NCBI GenBank assembly: GCA_022822575.1
Contig: JAJEBJ010000479.1
Location: 1 to 11,589 of the forward strand
From: Alphaproteobacteria bacterium
Lineage (GTDB): Bacteria; Pseudomonadota; Alphaproteobacteria; SP197
Direction: 5' to 3'
Length of the DNA stretch: 11,589 nucleotides
In this document: piece by piece, positions 7,958 through 11,589 of the stretch
Numbering within the stretch: the first letter of the stretch is position 1
Layout of the letters: every line of letters begins with the position of its first letter
The notes under the pieces: model-generated
What the model saw: the letters and a program-made list of their open reading frames with translations, nothing else
Database searches by the model: none
Told to the model about the DNA's origin: nothing
Made by a program: the position numbers and the translations under genes

Positions 7958-8764
7958 ATGAGGGACCTGAGGATCCACCCTCTTTATTTCGCATTCGGTG
8001 CCTTCAGGAAGACCTGGGCCGGCATCGATTCCATTCTGCGCCTGTCCTGGTTCCCGGTCCTGCTTGTTGCCGTTGCCGTCCACTTCCTGACCCCCGGCGC
8101 CCCCGTCTCCGACGGCACCGGCCTGCCGCCCGACGGAATTCTGCGCCTGGCCCTCCTCGCCATCGTCGGTCTCATGGTGCAGGCCATGGTTGCCGTGGCG
8201 TGGCACCGCACCATGCTGGCCGGGTTCGACGCGTCGAAGGTGCGCATCTACATCCGTTTCGGGTTTCGCGAGTTTCTCTACGGCATCATAGCCGTCTTTC
8301 TCGCCATCATCGTGGTCATGGGCCTCTACGTGGTGACCGGCGTGGTGGCCACCCTTCTGGCTGCCACGCTGGGGGTATCCGGCCCCGTGTGGCAGATGTT
8401 CGCCTTTCTGATCGGCATGGTGCCGGCCATTCTCATCGTCGCCCGGTCGTGCCTCGTGCTCCCGTCAATTGCCCTGGGCCAGGGGGCCGACCTCATCCGC
8501 AGCTGGCAGGTCACCCGGGGCCATGGAGCCCAGATGTCGGCAACGCTGATTCTCGTCTGCCTGCCGCTGGTTGTCGTCAGCATCGTCCTGCTTCACCTGA
8601 GCGGCATGTTTGTCGAGCGCGGTCTCGGTGTCGTGGTCGGGCTGGTCATGAACTACGTGAACATGATCGTCAACATCGTGATGATGTGCTTCGTGGTGAC
8701 AACGCTGAGCCTGTTCTTTGCCGAACTCCATCGCGACAAGGCCGACGAGGATTCGCAGGCATGA
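7958..8764 (+). CDS. Polytopic inner-membrane protein of unknown function
   Basis: The 268-residue product is very hydrophobic, with about six predicted membrane spans (roughly residues 30-46, 62-82, 106-138, 144-172, 193-213 and 222-254, some long enough to be two). A short cytoplasmic-looking N-terminus and a charged C-terminal tail (ELHRDKADEDSQA) flank them. The segment LIRSWQVTRGHG between spans 4 and 5 resembles the SW-x-x-T-(R/K)-G element I associate with glycerophosphodiesterase-type membrane domains, but this is recalled similarity and weak. The ATG is supported by GGAG six bases upstream. The stop overlaps the next gene as ATGA, so the two are probably made together. The function is unknown; transport, membrane organisation or anchoring of the neighbouring hydrolase are all possible. 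Confidence 0.82.
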   Translation: MRDLRIHPLYFAFGAFRKTWAGIDSILRLSWFPVLLVAVAVHFLTPGAPVSDGTGLPPDGILRLALLAIVGLMVQAMVAVAWHRTMLAGFDASKVRIYIRFGFREFLYGIIAVFLAIIVVMGLYVVTGVVATLLAATLGVSGPVWQMFAFLIGMVPAILIVARSCLVLPSIALGQGADLIRSWQVTRGHGAQMSATLILVCLPLVVVSIVLLHLSGMFVERGLGVVVGLVMNYVNMIVNIVMMCFVVTTLSLFFAELHRDKADEDSQA

Positions 8765-9684
8765 TCGCCAATCCGCCACCATGGCCCGGTGGTGCCCGCT
8801 GCGCCGTCGCGTTCACCTTCGACATGGACGCCGATTCCATCCTTCACCTCGGCTTCCACCGCACGGCCGACACCAGGGTGGCTGCTCTTTCCGCCCTGCG
8901 CTACGGACCCGAGGTCGCCGTGCCGCGGCTCGTCGACATCTACGCGGAATTCTCCATGCGCCAGACATTCTTCCTTCCGGCATGGTGCATCGAGCGGTAT
9001 CCGGCGGCGGTGGACACGATCCTCGAGGGAGGACACGAGATCGGCCATCACCACTACCTTCACGAACACGCCAACGAGATGCCGGCAGCCGAAGAGCGCG
9101 CCTGGTTCGAGCGCAGCCTCGATGTCATCGTCGAGGCGACGGGACGGCGGCCGGCCGGCTACCGGGCCGCCACCTACCGATTCTCCCGAAACACGCTCGA
9201 CATCCTCATTGATGCGGGCATCCGCTACGACGCCTCGCTCTTCGGCGACGATGTGCCCTATGTCCTCGCGAATGATCGCGGATCGGTTGTCGAACTGCCG
9301 AGCCACTACGGCCTCGATGACTGGCCCCATTTCCAGTTCTCCCGGGACTTCGAGACCATGATGCCGATCAAGTCGGCGGCTGAGGCGCACAGGGTCTTCC
9401 GAGAGGAGTTCGACGCCGCCTGGGAATACGGCGGCCTCTGGATTTCAGTGTGGCATCCCTTCCTCAGCGGACGCCTCGCCAGAGCCCGGGAGATGAGGAC
9501 TCTCATCCGCTACATGCATGAGAAGGGCGATGTCTGGTTCGCCACCCTCGAGGAGATCGCCTCCCATGTGCGGCACCTCGAGGAAAGCGGCGCGTGGACA
9601 CCACGGCGCGACCGCCTTCCCTATTATCCGGGCCCTATTCCGGAACTCGGCGACGCCGAGCCAGGGAATGTCGAACCGCTGTAA
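8761..9684 (+). CDS. Polysaccharide deacetylase-family (carbohydrate esterase 4-like) metal hydrolase, PgdA-like
   Basis: The 307-residue protein has the NodB/polysaccharide-deacetylase fold and follows, from memory, the Helicobacter pylori PgdA type. TFDMDADS supplies Asp23, and HEIGHHHYLHE supplies His97 and His101, which together should bind the catalytic metal (Asp-His-His). Further matches are VPRLVDIY (54-61), GYRAATYRFS, VVELPSHYGLDDWP, SVWHPFLSGR near the end, and WFATLEEIASHV. No signal peptide is present, so it acts in the cytoplasm or as a peripheral protein. That makes deacetylation of mature peptidoglycan unlikely without another route, and cytosolic amide or cyclic-imide substrates are known in relatives. 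The ATG at 8761 overlaps the membrane-protein stop by four bases (ATGA). The frame is open further upstream, but that part antiparallels nothing recognisable and lies inside the membrane gene. The substrate is undetermined. Confidence 0.88.
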   Translation: MIANPPPWPGGARCAVAFTFDMDADSILHLGFHRTADTRVAALSALRYGPEVAVPRLVDIYAEFSMRQTFFLPAWCIERYPAAVDTILEGGHEIGHHHYLHEHANEMPAAEERAWFERSLDVIVEATGRRPAGYRAATYRFSRNTLDILIDAGIRYDASLFGDDVPYVLANDRGSVVELPSHYGLDDWPHFQFSRDFETMMPIKSAAEAHRVFREEFDAAWEYGGLWISVWHPFLSGRLARAREMRTLIRYMHEKGDVWFATLEEIASHVRHLEESGAWTPRRDRLPYYPGPIPELGDAEPGNVEPL

Positions 9685-9787
9685 GGTCCCGGCTTGACGT
9701 CGCGGTGGCGACCGTTGCGATGTCGTGTTCTGAAAAGGGAATGTCGCAATCACGCAAATGCAGACCGACATTCGGTGCATGGTTCGG

Positions 9788-9862
9788 GGTGGCTAGTCGG
9801 ATTCGAACCGACGGCCTCCTGGACCACAACCAGGCGCTCTAACCGACTGAGCTATAGCCACC
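9788..9862 (-). tRNA. tRNA-His (anticodon GTG)
   Basis: All arms fold on the minus strand. The acceptor stem GTGGCTA pairs with TAGCCAC. The D arm is GCTCAGTCGGTTAGAGC. The anticodon stem CCTGG/CCAGG encloses loop TTGTGGT with anticodon GTG. The variable region is AGGCC, and the T arm GTCGG-TTCGAAT-CCGAC is perfect. An extra G at position -1 (9862) faces C73 (9788), the universal histidine identity pair. The bases after C73 are CCG, so the 3' CCA is not encoded and must be added by nucleotidyltransferase. The gene lies opposite to both flanking plus-strand genes. Confidence 0.96.
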
Positions 9863-9877
9863 ACAACGACCTTTCGT

Positions 9878-9907
9878 TCTCTACGACGCCAAGCGTCTCC
9901 TGGTCAA
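9878..9907 (-). promoter_or_regulatory. Probable promoter of tRNA-His
   Basis: On the minus strand, TTGACC (9902-9907, five of six consensus bases) is followed by an 18-base spacer and TAGAGA (9878-9883, three of six), about 15 bases before the tRNA 5' end. The spacer contains the perfect inverted repeat GACGC-CAA-GCGTC (9885-9897). The element lies within the leader of the plus-strand aminotransferase gene, so the two transcripts would overlap. Confidence 0.45.
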
Positions 9908-9927
9908 CCCGACACCCCGGACCTGAC

Positions 9928-11091
9928 ATGATTCCTGCCGACAATCTCCAGAACATGGGCTCCGAGACCGCGTTTGCCGTGCTTGCCCGCGCCAACCAGC
10001 TCGCTGCCGAAGGGCGCGACATCATCAATCTCGGAATCGGCCAGCCGGACTTTCGCACCCCGGATCATATCGTCGAGGCGGCGGTCAAGGCCCTGCGCGA
10101 CGGCCACCACGGGTATACACCGGCTCCGGGCATCATGCCCCTGCGCGAAGCAGTGGCGGCCGACATCCTGGAACACCGAGGCGTCGAGGTGTCCCCGGAA
10201 CAGGTCATGGTGGTTCCGGGCGGCAAGATGACGATGTTCTTCGCCATTCTCATGTTCGGTCAGCCGGGCCACGAGATCCTCTATCCCAATCCGGGATTTC
10301 CGATCTACGAATCCATGATCCGCTATACCGGCGCCACGCCCGTTCCCATCGAGCTTCACGAGGACAGGCTGTTTTCCTTCAGCGCCGACGAAGTGCTGTC
10401 GAAGCTGTCGGACCGCACGCGGCTGGTCATCATCAACAGCCCCGGCAATCCGACAGGCGGCGTCATCGACGACGAAGAGCTCGACCGCCTCGTTGCCGGC
10501 CTCGAGGACTTCCCCGAGACGGCCGTGCTGTCGGACGAGATCTATTGCCGCCTGGTCTTCGACAACAGGGCCCACCGCAGCCTGCTCGGTTATGAATCGA
10601 TCCGCGACCGTCTCATCCTGCTCGACGGCTGGTCCAAGACCTACGCCATGACCGGCTGGCGGGCCGGGTACGGCGTGTGGCCGAAGAGTCTGGTGGAGGC
10701 TATCGACAAGATGATCGTCAACGCCAACTCCTGCACCAATGCGGCAACCCAGATGGCCTGCCTTGCCGCCCTCACCGGCCCACAGGACAGCGTCGAGACC
10801 ATGCGCCAGGCCTTCGAGGAGCGCCGCGGGGTGATCGTCGATTTGCTGAACGCCATCCCGGGATTTCACTGCGTCATGCCCGGAGGAGCGTTCTACGCCT
10901 TCCCCAACATCGCCGGAACGGGACGCAATTCCTGGGAGCTCGGGCAGGCCCTGCTCGAGGAGTGCGGCGTGGCCACGGTCCACGGCACCAGCTTCGGCGC
11001 CATGGGCGAGGGCTTCCTGCGTCTCTCCTACGCCGCGTCCATGGACAACATCCGCGAATCAGCCCGCCGCATGAGCGACTATCTCAGCTGA
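9928..11091 (+). CDS. Class I/II pyridoxal-phosphate aminotransferase (aspartate aminotransferase-like)
   Basis: This cytoplasmic PLP enzyme transfers an amino group between an amino acid and a 2-oxo acid. The 387-residue length is normal. Fold-type I hallmarks occur in order: NLGIGQPDF (34-42), GHHGYTPAPG (59-68), NSPGNPTGG (170-178) with the cofactor-contacting Asn, SDEIYCRL (202-209) with the Asp for the pyridine nitrogen, SKTYAMTGWRAGY (236-248) with Schiff-base Lys237, and FLRLSYA near the C-terminus with the likely carboxylate-binding Arg. The start is the ATG at 9928. The open frame continues to 9694, but that part is antisense to tRNA-His and does not resemble the family. A weak GGA lies about nine bases upstream of the ATG. 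The gene stands alone on the plus strand between tRNA-His and a convergent acetyltransferase gene. Substrate specificity (aspartate, aromatic or branched) cannot be read from sequence alone. Confidence 0.92.
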   Translation: MIPADNLQNMGSETAFAVLARANQLAAEGRDIINLGIGQPDFRTPDHIVEAAVKALRDGHHGYTPAPGIMPLREAVAADILEHRGVEVSPEQVMVVPGGKMTMFFAILMFGQPGHEILYPNPGFPIYESMIRYTGATPVPIELHEDRLFSFSADEVLSKLSDRTRLVIINSPGNPTGGVIDDEELDRLVAGLEDFPETAVLSDEIYCRLVFDNRAHRSLLGYESIRDRLILLDGWSKTYAMTGWRAGYGVWPKSLVEAIDKMIVNANSCTNAATQMACLAALTGPQDSVETMRQAFEERRGVIVDLLNAIPGFHCVMPGGAFYAFPNIAGTGRNSWELGQALLEECGVATVHGTSFGAMGEGFLRLSYAASMDNIRESARRMSDYLS

Positions 11092-11173
11092 ACCCGGCGG
11101 CGCCTGCCCCCTTCAGAAGCTGACGGGTCTCGACAGGGTTGCCGCCATCGCGCCGCCACGGAACTGTTCCGGC

Positions 11174-11215
11174 GTCGGAAGGACCGGCAGTCCGGACAGC
11201 GGAACCGGTCCCGAC
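11174..11215. terminator. Possible hairpin terminator between convergent genes
   Basis: Bases 11174-11187 (GTCGG, three-base bulge, GACCGG) can pair with CCGGTCCCGAC at 11205-11215, giving an 11-bp GC-rich stem around a loop that contains the palindrome GTCCGGAC. It lies in the 151-base gap between the converging aminotransferase and acetyltransferase genes and could serve both strands. No run of T follows on either strand, so intrinsic termination is uncertain. Confidence 0.3.
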
Positions 11216-11242
11216 AACGCAATCGTGAGGATGGCCTGCTTC

Positions 11243-11589
11243 CTACAGCACCCTTTCGAAGTAGCGCACCGCATGATCGACCAGGCTGCGCATGGGGAAC
11301 AACACGGATGGGGCATCGCCAATCCTGCCTCGTCGCGATCGTTCTTCAGTGGCGAATTCCTCTCCGACGGCAGGAAAGTGGGTACCGTTGTCGTCCGCAA
11401 CATTCGGCACGTCCATCCATGTGCGTCGTCCGTCGTCCAGCATCGGAAATCGCAAGGTCTTGACCCTTCTCTTGTCGACCAGTGACTCGGCGAAGTGCAA
11501 TGCCGTGCACCGGTTGAAACCCACACCGAGAAGCAGGATCCGGCAATCGAGGCTGTAGAGCTTCTCGAACGGTCCGCCCGGACCTTCCG
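11243..11589 (-). CDS. Aminoglycoside 3-N-acetyltransferase (AAC(3))-family protein, C-terminal part only
   Basis: The minus-strand frame enters from the right edge and ends at TAG (11245-11243), giving 114 residues of a C-terminal domain. GPGGPFEKLYSLDCRILLLG, VGFNRCTALHFAE, RFPM with DGRRTWMDV, RIGDAPSVLF and LVDHAVRYFERVL match the closing part of the antibiotic N-acetyltransferase family from memory. This family uses acetyl-CoA to acetylate the 3-amino group of 2-deoxystreptamine in aminoglycosides. Many chromosomal members are not proven resistance genes and may act on other amines. The N-terminal half lies outside the window. Codon use matches the neighbours, so nothing marks it as recently acquired. 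It converges on the aminotransferase gene. Confidence 0.85.
   Translation of the reverse strand, partial: EGPGGPFEKLYSLDCRILLLGVGFNRCTALHFAESLVDKRRVKTLRFPMLDDGRRTWMDVPNVADDNGTHFPAVGEEFATEERSRRGRIGDAPSVLFPMRSLVDHAVRYFERVL

Noticed and set aside
8200..8760. N-terminal extension of the deacetylase frame
   Set aside because: It lies inside the membrane-protein gene in another frame and has an arginine- and proline-rich shadow composition. The ATGA junction gives the natural start.
9690..9785. Short inverted repeats (GTCGC-GGTG-GCGAC and ACCGA-ATG-TCGGT) between the deacetylase gene and tRNA-His
   Set aside because: The stems are only five base pairs long and no T-run follows, so I could not support calling them terminators.
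9694..9927. N-terminal extension of the aminotransferase frame
   Set aside because: It reads through the antisense of tRNA-His, and the family begins near the ATG at 9928.
11113..11526. 137-residue minus-strand open frame
   Set aside because: Most of it shadows the acetyltransferase gene in another frame. The last 40 or so codons, up to 11113, look protein-like but have no start or ribosome site of their own and match no family I know.

Overview
The window looks like chromosomal DNA of a high-GC alphaproteobacterium, probably from the Rhodospirillales or a nearby lineage. The base composition and codon use are GC-rich. The Tag-type glycosylase, the dimethylglycine dehydrogenase-like flavoprotein, the HpcH/HpaI aldolase and the ParE sequence all read as alphaproteobacterial. 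The single tRNA gene, tRNA-His, keeps an encoded G-1 and C73, which one large alphaproteobacterial clade has lost. Almost all the sequence is accounted for by ordinary, intact genes. I see no insertion sequence, CRISPR array, prophage or rRNA.

Left part, all on the minus strand and read from right to left. A parE gene (topoisomerase IV subunit B, 5808-7766) is followed by a small lipoprotein of unknown function whose start lies inside the parE 3' end. After a 101-base gap comes a tight four-gene run: a RhlE-type DEAD-box RNA helicase, an HpcH/HpaI-family class II aldolase, a divergent Tag-family DNA-3-methyladenine glycosylase, and a dimethylglycine/sarcosine dehydrogenase-like FAD and folate enzyme cut off by the left edge. 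These four overlap or nearly touch (14-base overlap, TGATG junction, GTGA junction or 14-base gap), so they are very likely co-transcribed and translationally coupled. The aldolase and the dehydrogenase suggest small-molecule carbon or methylamine catabolism. The helicase and glycosylase are housekeeping or repair genes, and their role in this cassette is not obvious.

Middle and right part. A 191-base intergenic region (7767-7957) carries a plausible parE promoter. It separates parE from a divergent plus-strand pair: a polytopic membrane protein and a cytoplasmic polysaccharide-deacetylase-family metal hydrolase, joined by an ATGA overlap. A tRNA-His(GTG) gene lies on the opposite strand between this pair and a plus-strand class I PLP aminotransferase. 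Its likely promoter sits in the aminotransferase leader. At the right edge, the C-terminal part of an aminoglycoside 3-N-acetyltransferase-family gene runs convergently on the minus strand.

No clearly new system is visible. The most interesting points are the mixed repair/RNA/catabolic operon, the Tag protein that lacks the zinc ligands and recognition glutamate of the E. coli enzyme, and the canonical tRNA-His as a phylogenetic marker.
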